Assembly (NCBI RefSeq): GCF_002206625.1
Contig: NZ_NGUP01000001.1
Span: 434,001-498,000, forward strand
DNA length: 64,000 bases
Direction of reading: 5' to 3'
DNA from: Polynucleobacter campilacus
Lineage (GTDB): Bacteria; Pseudomonadota; Gammaproteobacteria; Burkholderiales; Burkholderiaceae
Shown: in pieces, positions 48,842 to 57,303 of the stretch
Layout of the letters: every line of letters begins with the position of its first letter
How positions within the stretch are numbered: position 1 is the stretch's first letter
Position numbers and translations under genes: made by a program
The notes under the pieces: generated by a model
The model's database searches: none
Seen by the model: only the letters and a program-made list of their open reading frames with translations
Told to the model about the DNA's origin: nothing

Positions 48842-49942
48842 TCAATTGTAAGCCTTTAGGGCCCACTCAATATGCTCGGCAACTAAAGCATCAGCAGAAG
48901 ACAAACTTTCGCTCAAGGCCTTCTGAATTAAATCTTTATCAGTAGCAGTAACTTTGGGACTAGCCAGCGCATTACCCATCGCCACCGCCAGATTACGGCG
49001 CCAGCGACTATAACCAATACGACGTATTGCACTCCCTTCATGGCGCTGCTCAAACTCGGCCTCGGTCCAAGACCAAAGATGCAGAAGACTAGCTTGTCCT
49101 AAGCCATGGCGTTGTGCAAAGTCTGGGAGCTGTGAACGCTTAGCAAATTTATTCCATGGGCAAATCAGTTGGCAATCATCACAGCCGTAAATACGATTAC
49201 CCATCGCGATTCTGAACTCTACTGGTATGGCCTCAGGATTTTCAATAGTGAGATAAGAAATGCAACGACGCGCATCTAATTGATAAGGGGCAGTAATGGC
49301 CTTAGTGGGGCAGATATCAATACAGGATTGGCAAGTACCACAATGCTCATCCTGCTCTTCATCAAGCGGTAGCGGAACATCTACTAAGATCTCACCCAAG
49401 AAAAAAGTAGAACCAGATTCTCGATTGAGTAGGAGTGTATGTTTACCACGCCAACCTAAACCTGCTTTACGAGCAAGCTCTACTTCCATTAAGGGTGCTG
49501 AGTCTGTAAACACTCGATAGCCAAAGGCGCCAATCTTTTCTTCAATAGCTTTAGCAAAATCTTGCAAACGATTGCGGAGCACTTTGTGATAGTCGCGCCC
49601 GCGGGCATACATCGAGACCACCGCTTGCGAAGGATCTTCCAGTCTCTGCCACTCAGCATCAAAGTCACTTTCAGGCGGAAGGTAGTTCATCGACACGCAA
49701 ATTACTCTGACTGTGCCTGGAACTAATAGCTGAGGATCAGAGCGTAAGTCTGCATGGCGCTGCATATATTCCATATGGCCATGACGCCCTTCTGCTAGCC
49801 ATTCTTGGAGGCGCTCACTGGCAATACCTAAATGGGTATCGGTAATCCGTAAGTCATCAAAACCAAAGCTCTCAGCCTGCTCCCCCAGCCAAGCTCGCAG
49901 TTTTGGCTGATCTAGTGTGGAGGGGTTTGTAGATAAAGACAT
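48842..49942 (-). CDS. queG: Epoxyqueuosine reductase
   Basis: Reduces epoxyqueuosine in tRNA to queuosine, using cobalamin and two 4Fe-4S clusters. Of 366 residues, the C-terminal half holds CGTCQSCIDICPTKAI and the second cluster CDDCQLICPWNKF, and the N-terminal half the cobalamin-binding fold (YARGRDYHKVLRNRL). It is divergent from tsaE, the usual queG-tsaE-amiC arrangement. The B12 requirement links it to btuB in this window. An ATG two codons earlier (49948) is an alternative start. Confidence 0.95.
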   Translation of the reverse strand: MSLSTNPSTLDQPKLRAWLGEQAESFGFDDLRITDTHLGIASERLQEWLAEGRHGHMEYMQRHADLRSDPQLLVPGTVRVICVSMNYLPPESDFDAEWQRLEDPSQAVVSMYARGRDYHKVLRNRLQDFAKAIEEKIGAFGYRVFTDSAPLMEVELARKAGLGWRGKHTLLLNRESGSTFFLGEILVDVPLPLDEEQDEHCGTCQSCIDICPTKAITAPYQLDARRCISYLTIENPEAIPVEFRIAMGNRIYGCDDCQLICPWNKFAKRSQLPDFAQRHGLGQASLLHLWSWTEAEFEQRHEGSAIRRIGYSRWRRNLAVAMGNALASPKVTATDKDLIQKALSESLSSADALVAEHIEWALKAYN

Positions 49943-49985
49943 AGGCAATACAGAATGTAGCGCAATAATTGAATAAACTAGGACA

Positions 49986-50546
49986 ATGACCGCAAATCAG
50001 ACGCCTCAGACATCTCCCAAAGCATCGCTCAAGCAATATTGTAGGCAGGAAGCAGAAACTGCATCCCTAGCCCAGCGTCTTGCCGCCTCTATTCAGGAGA
50101 ATATGAAGCATTCTCCGAAATCCCACCTCAATATCTCTTTAGAGGGCGACCTAGGCGCAGGCAAAACGACCTTTGCCAGACATTTGATTCAGGGCTTGGG
50201 CTACGAAGGAAAAGTAAAGAGCCCTACTTATACCTTGTGTGAGCCCTACGAACTGCAAAGCAATCAACAAGCATTCACTGCCCACCACTTTGATCTTTAC
50301 AGAATGCGTGATTCCTTGGAATGGCAAGAAGCAGGATTTGGAGAATACTTTGATGTGCCGGGATTTTGTTTAATTGAGTGGCCAGAAAAGGCTGAAGGCA
50401 CCCTTCCTACATTTGATATTCAGATTACTCTGACAGCTGGCACAGATGACAATGAACGTGCCATTGAGCTTAATGCTTTTTCTGAGCAAGGCAAAAAAGT
50501 TGTTGAGCAGACTCAAAAAGCGCAAGCAACACAAATAAAGTCATGA
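49986..50546 (+). CDS. tsaE: tRNA t6A-modification ATPase TsaE
   Basis: ATPase needed with TsaB, C and D for N6-threonylcarbamoyladenosine at A37 of ANN-decoding tRNAs. The Walker A GDLGAGKTTFARHL is at about residues 55-68; later family segments SPTYTLCEPY, HFDLYRMRD and LIEWPEKAE are present. The 186 residues are slightly long because of an N-terminal extension and a polar tail. It overlaps the amiC start by four bases. Confidence 0.94.
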   Translation: MTANQTPQTSPKASLKQYCRQEAETASLAQRLAASIQENMKHSPKSHLNISLEGDLGAGKTTFARHLIQGLGYEGKVKSPTYTLCEPYELQSNQQAFTAHHFDLYRMRDSLEWQEAGFGEYFDVPGFCLIEWPEKAEGTLPTFDIQITLTAGTDDNERAIELNAFSEQGKKVVEQTQKAQATQIKS

Positions 50547-51889
50547 GTAGTAAAAAAGTGAATTTCTCTAGAAGACAGCACCTCAAGACTTCAGCTAAGT
50601 TTTTGAGTTTTGCCTTACTCCTTGCTGAAGTAGATATTGCCTGGGGTGCCAAGATATTGGGCGTGCGTATTTGGCCCTCAGAGGATTACACCCGCATTAC
50701 CCTAGAGTCTGATACGCCACTACCGATTACGCAGCAGATCCTGACTAATCCAGATCGCTTGGTAGTTGATGTACAAGGTTTAGAACTCAATCCGACGCTA
50801 AAAGATATTGTTGCTAAGGTCAAACCAAACGACCCCTATGTATCGCAAATTCGGGTGGGGCAATTTCAGCCAGGCATTGTGCGTTTGGTATTTGACTTAA
50901 AAGAACCCATCAAGCCACAACTCTTCACGCTCGATCCCGTTGGTGAATACAACTACCGCATGGTGTTTGATCTTTACCCAACAACACCATTAGATCCACT
51001 CATGGCCCTCGTGAAAAGTAGTGCCAAAAAAGAGAGTGCTCTTGAAAAAGCCAATGAAGAGATTGATCTGATTGCGCAGTTTGCAACCAAGAAAGATAAA
51101 GAGGCTGTTAAAGTACCGGCAGCCCCGGTAGCCCAAGCCATCCCAGAAACAAAGGATGTATCAGCACCTCCTAAATACAAACGATTAATTACGATTGCGA
51201 TTGATCCTGGCCATGGCGGTGAAGATCCAGGCGCCATTGGTACCGCAGGATCCCGAGAAAAAAATGTCGTGCTCTCGATAGCCAAGCGACTCAAAGACAA
51301 AATTGAGAGTGAAGCCTATATGCGCTCTTACCTGACTAGAGATGGTGATTACTTTGTGCCTCTGCATGTGAGGGTACAAAAAGCCAGAAGAGTTGAAGCA
51401 GATCTATTTGTATCGATTCATGCAGATGCTTTTATTGAACCCCGAGCTAAAGGTGCATCTGTATTTGCACTCTCTCAAATGGGTGCCAGTAGCTCTATGG
51501 CACGTTGGATGGCCAATAAAGAAAATGCTTCCGATCTCATTGGTGGCATCAATATCAAGACCCAAGATCGTCAAGTAGCGAACTTACTTCTGGATATGTC
51601 GACAACTGCCCAAATTAAAGACTCTATGCAGGTAGGTCAATCCATTCTGAAGCAAATTGGAGGTTTTGCACCTCTGCATAAGCCAAAGGTAGAGCAAGCC
51701 AGCTTTGCTGTTTTAAAGGCTCCAGACATCCCTTCTATCCTGGTGGAAACTGCTTTTATCAGCAATCCTCAAGAAGAGGCCAGATTGAATGATGAAGGCT
51801 ATCAAGATCGGATTGCAGAGGCTATTTTGAGAGGAATTAAGGAGTATTTTTCCAAAAACCCACCAGTAGCCAGACGGGTCAACTCATAA
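50543..51889 (+). CDS. amiC: N-acetylmuramoyl-L-alanine amidase (Tat-exported)
   Basis: Periplasmic cell-wall amidase that splits septal peptidoglycan during cell separation. A Tat signal (SRRQHLKTSAKFLSFALLLAE) begins the 448 residues, followed by an AMIN domain (about 35-140), a linker with Ala/Pro-rich sequence, and an Amidase_3 domain. The zinc-site motifs are IDPGHGGEDPGA (about 219), VSIHADAF and a late ILVETAF glutamate. The order tsaE-amiC is conserved in proteobacteria. Confidence 0.93.
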   Translation: MSSKKVNFSRRQHLKTSAKFLSFALLLAEVDIAWGAKILGVRIWPSEDYTRITLESDTPLPITQQILTNPDRLVVDVQGLELNPTLKDIVAKVKPNDPYVSQIRVGQFQPGIVRLVFDLKEPIKPQLFTLDPVGEYNYRMVFDLYPTTPLDPLMALVKSSAKKESALEKANEEIDLIAQFATKKDKEAVKVPAAPVAQAIPETKDVSAPPKYKRLITIAIDPGHGGEDPGAIGTAGSREKNVVLSIAKRLKDKIESEAYMRSYLTRDGDYFVPLHVRVQKARRVEADLFVSIHADAFIEPRAKGASVFALSQMGASSSMARWMANKENASDLIGGINIKTQDRQVANLLLDMSTTAQIKDSMQVGQSILKQIGGFAPLHKPKVEQASFAVLKAPDIPSILVETAFISNPQEEARLNDEGYQDRIAEAILRGIKEYFSKNPPVARRVNS

Positions 51890-51956
51890 GCTACTCGTAA
51901 GTACAAGGGCTTAGGGGCAGACTCCCCAGACCAAGGGGAAACTACAAACTTCTTGC

Positions 51957-51962
51957 TATAAT
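51957..51962 (+). promoter_or_regulatory. Extended -10 box for tRNA-Lys
   Basis: A TGC-TATAAT extended -10 element lies 12 bp before the first base of tRNA-Lys. No TTGACA-like -35 is seen 16-18 bp upstream, consistent with an extended -10 promoter. Confidence 0.65.
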
Positions 51963-51974
51963 TTCCGTTTTACC

Positions 51975-52050
51975 GGGTCGGTAGCTCAGTCGGTAGAGCA
52001 GCGGACTTTTAATCCGTTGGTCGCGAGTTCGAATCTCGCCCGACCCACCA
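51975..52050 (+). tRNA. tRNA-Lys (anticodon TTT)
   Basis: A 76-nt tRNA with acceptor arms GGGTCGG/CCGACCC, D-arm GCTCAGTCGGTAGAGC, anticodon loop CTTTTAA (anticodon TTT), T-loop GTTCGAATC and an encoded CCA. It has its own promoter-like TATAAT and is followed by a hairpin terminator. Confidence 0.98.
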
Positions 52051-52059
52051 GCATTACTA

Positions 52060-52089
52060 CGCCTCGCTCTGCGGGGCGCTTTTATTTTA
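52060..52089 (+). terminator. Rho-independent terminator after tRNA-Lys
   Basis: CGCCTCGC (52060-52067) pairs with GCGGGGCG (52071-52078, one G-U) around a TCT loop, followed by CTTTTATTTT. It ends the tRNA transcript 10 bp past the CCA. Confidence 0.85.
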
Positions 52090-52132
52090 AAGTCTAAGTT
52101 GTCTCCGTTAGCATCAGATCAATAGGCGAGCA

Positions 52133-53539
52133 TCATGAATTCTGGACTGAAATATCTATCACCTCCCCTTTGTAGGCCCCTGCTAGAGCTTTTTTCACAA
52201 TCTTATATATATCAAGATCAAACTCAACGTTGCCAGCGCTTTTTAACTCAGACAACTCCTCCTCATTGATAGCAGTTCCTAGATAACACCACTTATCTAG
52301 GACGATCATTTCTCCACCATCATTAATGGCTATTGGCCCTTCATAAGGCCAAACTGTTACCTTATAAAAACTCATCGCAGTCTTTAGATGAAGATTGTGC
52401 ATTTCAGTAGTCATCTCTCCAATACAAGCTCCACCGCATTGCTTGACTTGGTATCCAAAACAGGATTTACCTTCAATACCCTTTTCCAATCCTAGCAATA
52501 GCTCACATAGCCGGTGCTTCTTAGCTACCGCCTTTAGATAAGAGTGAGCCTCTCGTTTGCCATAAAACAATCCATACAGATTATCTTGAAGGCCTGGAGG
52601 TAAATCCTTTTGATTAACAAGAGCTGGCTTTAATACGCCAGTAGCATCGATTTCTAGACTCCAAGCACAGAGATCTTTAGAGCGCCGCAGTTTGATGTTC
52701 ATACTAGGCATGCGCTCTTTGATCAGTTGAGACTCTAAAATTAAAGCGCCTAATTCACCACTAGTTTCTATCCAGTCAATATCTCTCACCTGCAAAGATA
52801 ACTTCATTTCTTTGCGCTGCGTTAATGAACCCTGAAAGTGCCCCATCACCCTGCTACGCAAGGAAATGCTTTTACCAATGTATAAAGGCGCCTTATTTTC
52901 ACCATAAAAGATATAGCAGCCTGGAGCATCAGGAATCGAATCAATTACATGTTGATCAATATTAGGCGGTAGGCTTGCATTGCCTATTAGCTGATTCATG
53001 GCTTCGAGCAATCGCTCCTTACCAACTGCCTTTTCACATACTTGCCAGAACTGGAAAAGTAAATCTGCATCACCAAGCGCTCTGTGTCTAGCGCTCACTA
53101 CTAAATCATGGGCCTGAATGATGGTGTCTAAGTTATGACGCGTTTGATTGGGAAATAGCAGTCTTGAAAGCTTAACCGTACATAAGACTTTGGGTCTGAA
53201 ATCAATCCCCACCCTTTTGAAAGATGCTTTGATGAAGCCATAATCAAAACGGGCATTGTGGGCTATGAAAATTTTTCCCTCAAGCTGCTCTTTTACCTCT
53301 TTAGCAAGGTCCTCAAAGCTAGGCTGACCTGACACCATTTCTGGGGATATCCCAGTCAGTCTTTGAATGTTCTGCGGAATATAGGTCTGGGGATTAATTA
53401 ATTTTTCCCAGATACTGACCTCACCACTAGCAAGCGTTTTAATGCCGATTTCTGTGATTCGGTCTCGCTCAAAATGTGATCCCGTAGTTTCAATATCTAC
53501 AAAAGCTAGATCTGGGTAAGTAGCTTGCTTGCTGACCAC
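52133..53539 (-). CDS. DEDDh exonuclease fused to GIY-YIG nuclease
   Basis: A 468-residue fusion. Residues 8-175 form a DNA Pol III epsilon-like 3'-5' exonuclease with all three Exo motifs (VDIETTG, HNARFDYGF, HRALGDA). Residues about 200-290 form a UvrC/Cho-like GIY-YIG domain (PGCYIFYGENKAPLYIGKS). The C-terminal 170 residues have four spaced cysteines (C343, C361, C368, C373 region) and no UvrC endonuclease V half. Such epsilon-Cho fusions occur in several phyla and are thought to act in DNA repair. It lies 20 bp downstream of an Rrf2 regulator on the same strand. Confidence 0.88.
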   Translation of the reverse strand: MVSKQATYPDLAFVDIETTGSHFERDRITEIGIKTLASGEVSIWEKLINPQTYIPQNIQRLTGISPEMVSGQPSFEDLAKEVKEQLEGKIFIAHNARFDYGFIKASFKRVGIDFRPKVLCTVKLSRLLFPNQTRHNLDTIIQAHDLVVSARHRALGDADLLFQFWQVCEKAVGKERLLEAMNQLIGNASLPPNIDQHVIDSIPDAPGCYIFYGENKAPLYIGKSISLRSRVMGHFQGSLTQRKEMKLSLQVRDIDWIETSGELGALILESQLIKERMPSMNIKLRRSKDLCAWSLEIDATGVLKPALVNQKDLPPGLQDNLYGLFYGKREAHSYLKAVAKKHRLCELLLGLEKGIEGKSCFGYQVKQCGGACIGEMTTEMHNLHLKTAMSFYKVTVWPYEGPIAINDGGEMIVLDKWCYLGTAINEEELSELKSAGNVEFDLDIYKIVKKALAGAYKGEVIDISVQNS

Positions 53540-53559
53540 GTTAGAGGGCTTTAAAAAAT

Positions 53560-54153
53560 TTAGTGGGCAGTTGAATTTTTGTTAAGGTAATCAGCGAAAT
53601 TAAAAACAGAGTTAGGTCCACGTGGTATTTCCCTAGGCTTTTTAAATGATGCTTGAACGATGTTTTGAATCTCCCCTTTTTGTCTTTTTTCTTGTTTTTC
53701 ATTTTGCGGAGACTCTACTAGGACGTTTGATTTTCGCTCCGGCGCTATTTGCACTTCACTGAATCTTGGGATGTAGTCTTTAATTCCAGAGGCTGAGGTC
53801 ACATGAGAGACGCAACCCATCATGTAAGTTTCTAGTGACTGATAAAGCTCCTTGGCAATATCAGAAACCTCTACCTTTCTCTTTTTAATTCTGTTCATCG
53901 CCAAAACGATATCTTTAATCGTGATGATGCGAGGATCTTTAGTGAGTTGGTAGCCTCCAGTTCGCCCCTTGATGCCAATGACCAGTCCAGACTCTCTTAA
54001 GGGCTTTAGTAATAGCTCGATGCGGCTAATTGATAAATGTTGCCTTTGAGCGATTTCTGGCACGGGTACTAAGCGCCCGTTCATAGAGTGTGTGGCTATG
54101 TCCACAAGCGTGTTGAGGGCCGCTTTGACTGCTTTAGTAATTTCTAATTCCAT
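53560..54153 (-). CDS. Rrf2 family regulator with C-terminal extension
   Basis: A 197-residue protein. The N-terminal 90 residues are an Rrf2 winged helix (VPVPEIAQRQHLSISRIELLLKPLRESGLVIGIKGRTGGYQLTKD, in part), as in IscR and NsrR. Only one cysteine (Cys114) is present where Fe-S members have three, so cluster binding is unlikely. A hydrophilic, probably disordered tail of about 60 residues ends in the distinct segment RGPNSVFNFADYLNKN. It is upstream of the exonuclease-GIY-YIG gene and likely cotranscribed; its targets are unknown. Confidence 0.88.
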   Translation of the reverse strand: MELEITKAVKAALNTLVDIATHSMNGRLVPVPEIAQRQHLSISRIELLLKPLRESGLVIGIKGRTGGYQLTKDPRIITIKDIVLAMNRIKKRKVEVSDIAKELYQSLETYMMGCVSHVTSASGIKDYIPRFSEVQIAPERKSNVLVESPQNEKQEKRQKGEIQNIVQASFKKPREIPRGPNSVFNFADYLNKNSTAH

Positions 54154-54307
54154 AGTGTATTTGGCATAAAAGTAGGATTGAGACCAGTATGAAACCGATT
54201 TTTACTTTTTGCTGCAGCACACCATTTAACCCTATTTAGCTAATGGTTGAAGCTTTCAATAGCGCCTACCTGCCTCATTCTTAATACTTTGACCACCAAG
54301 CTAGAAA

Positions 54308-54457
54308 TTAATGCGTACTTTTGCGCTCTTGAGATTTAGCCAACTGATCAGCACTTCTTTGTTGAAAATCGACCATGTTGTGGTAACCCATTTGGTAGCA
54401 AGGGCAGTGCTTACCCAAAATCCAACGAGCGAGCTTAATTCGTAGTTTTTGTACCAT
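54308..54457 (-). CDS. Small ORF, 49-residue basic protein with CPC motif
   Basis: An ATG at 54457 has a GGAG Shine-Dalgarno at ideal distance (7 A residues between) and opens a 49-codon frame ending in TAA at 54308. The product begins MVQKLRIKLARWILGKHCPC; Cys18 and Cys20 are in HCPC and His26 is nearby, and the tail is polar and basic. It resembles no family I recognise. The rest of the 54154-54592 gap holds only AT-rich sequence and a repeated TTTTGTACCAT (54447-54457 and 54472-54482). Translation is plausible but unproven. Confidence 0.5.
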   Translation of the reverse strand: MVQKLRIKLARWILGKHCPCYQMGYHNMVDFQQRSADQLAKSQERKSTH

Positions 54458-54592
54458 TTTTTTTCTCCAAGTTTTGTACCATCAATATATAGGTAAATGG
54501 GGCTTATTGCAGAGCAGAGTCAAAAATAGAAGGGGGTTTAAGCACTTGCTTGGTGCTGAGCAAAAAGCATGTAAATCCATTACATTGATCTT

Positions 54593-55237
54593 ATGAATGA
54601 ATTAAACGCTAATCGTCGAAAAATCCCTTTATTTCCCCTGGGAACGGTACTGTTCCCTGACGGCGTCATCGCTCTCAAGATTTTTGAAGCACGCTACCTC
54701 GATATGATCAAGCGATGCTTGCGCGAGAAGACTGAATTTGGCGTTATCAGCATTATGAAAAATATAAACGATAACAACGAAGATTTGGCTCCAAACTTTT
54801 CAAATATTGGGACTCTCGCGCTCATTGAAGACTTTGACCCAGTTCAGCCCGCAATGTATATGACCAAATCATTTGGAACTCTGCGCTTCAAGCTACTAAG
54901 TAGTGTCCAAGAGTCTAATGGTCTATGGATTGGCGAAATCGAGCTGCTTGAAAAAGATCCGCTAATACCCATCACTAAAGAACATCAAGGGGTAGTCAAG
55001 CTACTAGATGAAATTATTTCAGTGATTCAGGGCGAAGATCTATTAGGTGCTGCGCCATTTAAGAGGCCTTTTAAGATTGATGATTGTGGCTGGGTCTCAA
55101 ACCGCCTTGCCGAGCTATTGCCCATCTCTCTCGCACAAAAAAATCATCTACTTGCACAAACCAATCCTCGTATTAGACTAGATCTCATCACTGAAATTAT
55201 TGAGGATGACGATTTAAGAAGCCTCAACATGCATTAA
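54593..55237 (+). CDS. LON peptidase substrate-binding domain protein
   Basis: A 214-residue stand-alone Lon N-terminal (substrate-binding) domain protein without ATPase or protease parts. It begins with the domain signature IPLFPLGTVLFPDGVIALKIFEARYLDMIKRC, in part. Such proteins are common in betaproteobacteria, and their function is not established. No strong Shine-Dalgarno precedes the ATG. The stop lies within a hairpin region. Confidence 0.88.
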   Translation: MNELNANRRKIPLFPLGTVLFPDGVIALKIFEARYLDMIKRCLREKTEFGVISIMKNINDNNEDLAPNFSNIGTLALIEDFDPVQPAMYMTKSFGTLRFKLLSSVQESNGLWIGEIELLEKDPLIPITKEHQGVVKLLDEIISVIQGEDLLGAAPFKRPFKIDDCGWVSNRLAELLPISLAQKNHLLAQTNPRIRLDLITEIIEDDDLRSLNMH

Positions 55238-55248
55238 TGCCATGTTGA
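55224..55248. repeat. Hairpin spanning the LON-domain gene stop codon
   Basis: TCAACATG (55224-55231) and CATGTTGA (55241-55248) pair around a 9-nt loop that includes the stop codon. No T-run follows. A second, looser inverted repeat (CCTAACTCAG at 55254 and CTGAAGTTAGG at 55280) is just downstream. They may be mRNA structures between the LON-domain and alkB genes. Confidence 0.4.
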
Positions 55249-55318
55249 AGTGGCCTAACTCAGTAATGATAAAAAGTATCTGAAGTTAGGTGCCGAGACT
55301 TGAGCTTCAACTTTCCTC

Positions 55319-55936
55319 ATGCAAACCGAACTTTTTAAGCAAATCCAGACCGACCCCAAGATCAATTTACTACCTAAGGATGGTGTTGCCCACTACTTCC
55401 AAGGTATTTTTGACGACGTCACGAGCGATCTTCTCTATCAATCACTATTAAGCTCTTTAGATTGGCAGCCCGATCAACTATGGATGTTCGGGAAAAAGGT
55501 GGTGACACAAAGAAAAGTAGCTTGGATTGGAGATAGCGGCTGCTCATATACCTACTCGGGGATAAAAAAAGAACCCCAAGCATGGACTCCAGAGCTTTTG
55601 GATATTAAAAGCAAAGCAGAAGAATTGGTTCAATGGAAATTCAACTCTTGCTTACTCAATCTTTATCACAATGGCAATGAGGGCATGGGATGGCATAGTG
55701 ATGATGAAATTGAGCTCAATCAAGAAGCCCCGATTGTTTCGATTAGCTTTGGAGCAACGCGAAAATTTGCCTTCCGGCACAAGCGCGACCGCACTCGCGT
55801 TTCACTTTTTCTAGTCAGCGGTAGCGCGTTAGCAATGCACGCTCCAACCCAAGAATTTTGGCAACATAGCTTATTAAAAACAAAGCTATCTATTGCACCA
55901 CGCATCAATTTAACTTTTCGTGCCATTCAGCTTTGA
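55319..55936 (+). CDS. alkB: AlkB-type 2-oxoglutarate/Fe(II) dioxygenase
   Basis: A 205-residue AlkB-like dioxygenase, predicted to remove methyl lesions from DNA or RNA bases. The iron triad is visible as His-x-Asp in MGWHSDDE and a distal His in FWQHSLLKTK, and the RxxLTFR-type end (RINLTFR) binds 2-oxoglutarate and substrate. It lacks the long N-terminus of some eukaryotic members. It sits in a block with other stress-protection genes. Confidence 0.9.
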   Translation: MQTELFKQIQTDPKINLLPKDGVAHYFQGIFDDVTSDLLYQSLLSSLDWQPDQLWMFGKKVVTQRKVAWIGDSGCSYTYSGIKKEPQAWTPELLDIKSKAEELVQWKFNSCLLNLYHNGNEGMGWHSDDEIELNQEAPIVSISFGATRKFAFRHKRDRTRVSLFLVSGSALAMHAPTQEFWQHSLLKTKLSIAPRINLTFRAIQL

Positions 55937-55978
55937 AATGAAATACCAAAGTGATGCTCTTTGCTAGGCAATTACTGA

Positions 55979-56260
55979 TTAGTCAGTGACTTGTACGCCC
56001 TTCCAAAAAGCAATAAATCCAGCAATATTATTTGCAGCAGATTTAGGCTCAGGATAGTACCAAGCTGCATCTTTATTCGATTGGCCGTTAACCTCTATGT
56101 CGTAATAACTAGCAGTGCCTTTCCAAGAGCAAACTGTATTCTTTTCCGACTTTTTAAAAAACTGCGTATTCAGGCTTGAAGGTGGAAAGTAATGATTACC
56201 TTCTACCACAACAGTATCGCTTGAATTAGCCAAAACTTCGTTATTCCAAATAGCTTTCAT
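55979..56260 (-). CDS. DUF427 domain protein
   Basis: A 93-residue cytoplasmic protein made only of the DUF427 domain (MKAIWNNEVLANS, VEGNHYFPPSSL, WKGTASYYDI). The ATG at 56260 has an AGGGAGATGAG Shine-Dalgarno directly before it, better than an upstream in-frame ATG. The family function is unknown. It is divergent from egtD with 95 bp between. Confidence 0.87.
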   Translation of the reverse strand: MKAIWNNEVLANSSDTVVVEGNHYFPPSSLNTQFFKKSEKNTVCSWKGTASYYDIEVNGQSNKDAAWYYPEPKSAANNIAGFIAFWKGVQVTD

Positions 56261-56355
56261 CTCATCTCCCTGTAAGCATTCAGCATAAAGCAAATCTCAC
56301 CTTTATGTTGTATAAAGAATGACTATCCTAAAGAATAAATTGCCATAAAAAAGTC

Positions 56356-57303
56356 ATGAAAATACCTATCGGTTCGGACGATCAATCTACAGTCCAAAAT
56401 GACTTAGCTCACGAGATTGAAATAGGCTTATTAGCTCAGTCTGCCTGGATTTCACCCAAGTTTTTATATGATCCCTTAGGATCACATCTCTTTACGGCGA
56501 TTACCTTACTGCCCGAGTACTACCCAAGCACTACTGAAAAAAATATCTTTACCCAATATCGCGATCAAATTACGGCGGCAGTAGGTATAGGCGGAACTCT
56601 GATTGATCTAGGCGCTGGTAATTGCCAGAAAGCAGAGTCATTTTTCGGCACCCTCAAACCCTCAAGCTATCTTGCAATTGATTTTTCAGCCGAATATCTA
56701 CAAGATGCAGTCACTAAGCTTCAAGGAAAGTATCCACATATTGATATACAAGGTATTGGCATGGATTTTTCCAAGGAAATCATTATTCCTAGCTCTATCA
56801 ATACTGCCAAACGAACCTTTTTCTATCCTGGCTCCAGTATTGGGAATTTCTCTAACAACGAGGCAATAAAACTCCTAAGTCAAGTGAAGAGTCAGGCCAA
56901 AGATGGTGGCTTACTCATTGGAGTAGATCTGATGAAAGAAGACTCTGTTCTGATGGCGGCATACGACGATCCTTTAAAAGTTACAGCTGCGTTTAATCTC
57001 AATATCTTGAGATCAATTAACTCGCATTTAGGCTCTAATTTTAGGGTTGAGCAATTTCGTCACATTGTCAAAATTAATCATGCAGAAAATATGGTTGAGT
57101 TGTACTTACAGGCCCTAGAAGACTTGACTGTTTCATGGCCAGCTAACTCTAGGGTATTCAAAAGGGGTGATCTGATTCATACTGAGAATTCTCACAAGTA
57201 CACGATTGAATCGATCAAGCAGTTATTGAAAAATGCCGGTTTTGAAAAGACCCAAATCTGGACGGATCCCAAAAACTATTTCGCAGTAATCTATGCTCGA
57301 TAA
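56356..57303 (+). CDS. egtD: L-histidine N-alpha-methyltransferase
   Basis: SAM-dependent enzyme that trimethylates histidine to hercynine, the committed step in ergothioneine synthesis. The 315 residues match EgtD length; the SAM loop LIDLGAGNCQKAESF is at about residue 82 and a hercynine-pocket-type FFYPGSSIGNF follows. The stop overlaps the egtB start by 11 bases. The upstream gene is divergent, so egtD heads the operon. Confidence 0.93.
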   Translation: MKIPIGSDDQSTVQNDLAHEIEIGLLAQSAWISPKFLYDPLGSHLFTAITLLPEYYPSTTEKNIFTQYRDQITAAVGIGGTLIDLGAGNCQKAESFFGTLKPSSYLAIDFSAEYLQDAVTKLQGKYPHIDIQGIGMDFSKEIIIPSSINTAKRTFFYPGSSIGNFSNNEAIKLLSQVKSQAKDGGLLIGVDLMKEDSVLMAAYDDPLKVTAAFNLNILRSINSHLGSNFRVEQFRHIVKINHAENMVELYLQALEDLTVSWPANSRVFKRGDLIHTENSHKYTIESIKQLLKNAGFEKTQIWTDPKNYFAVIYAR

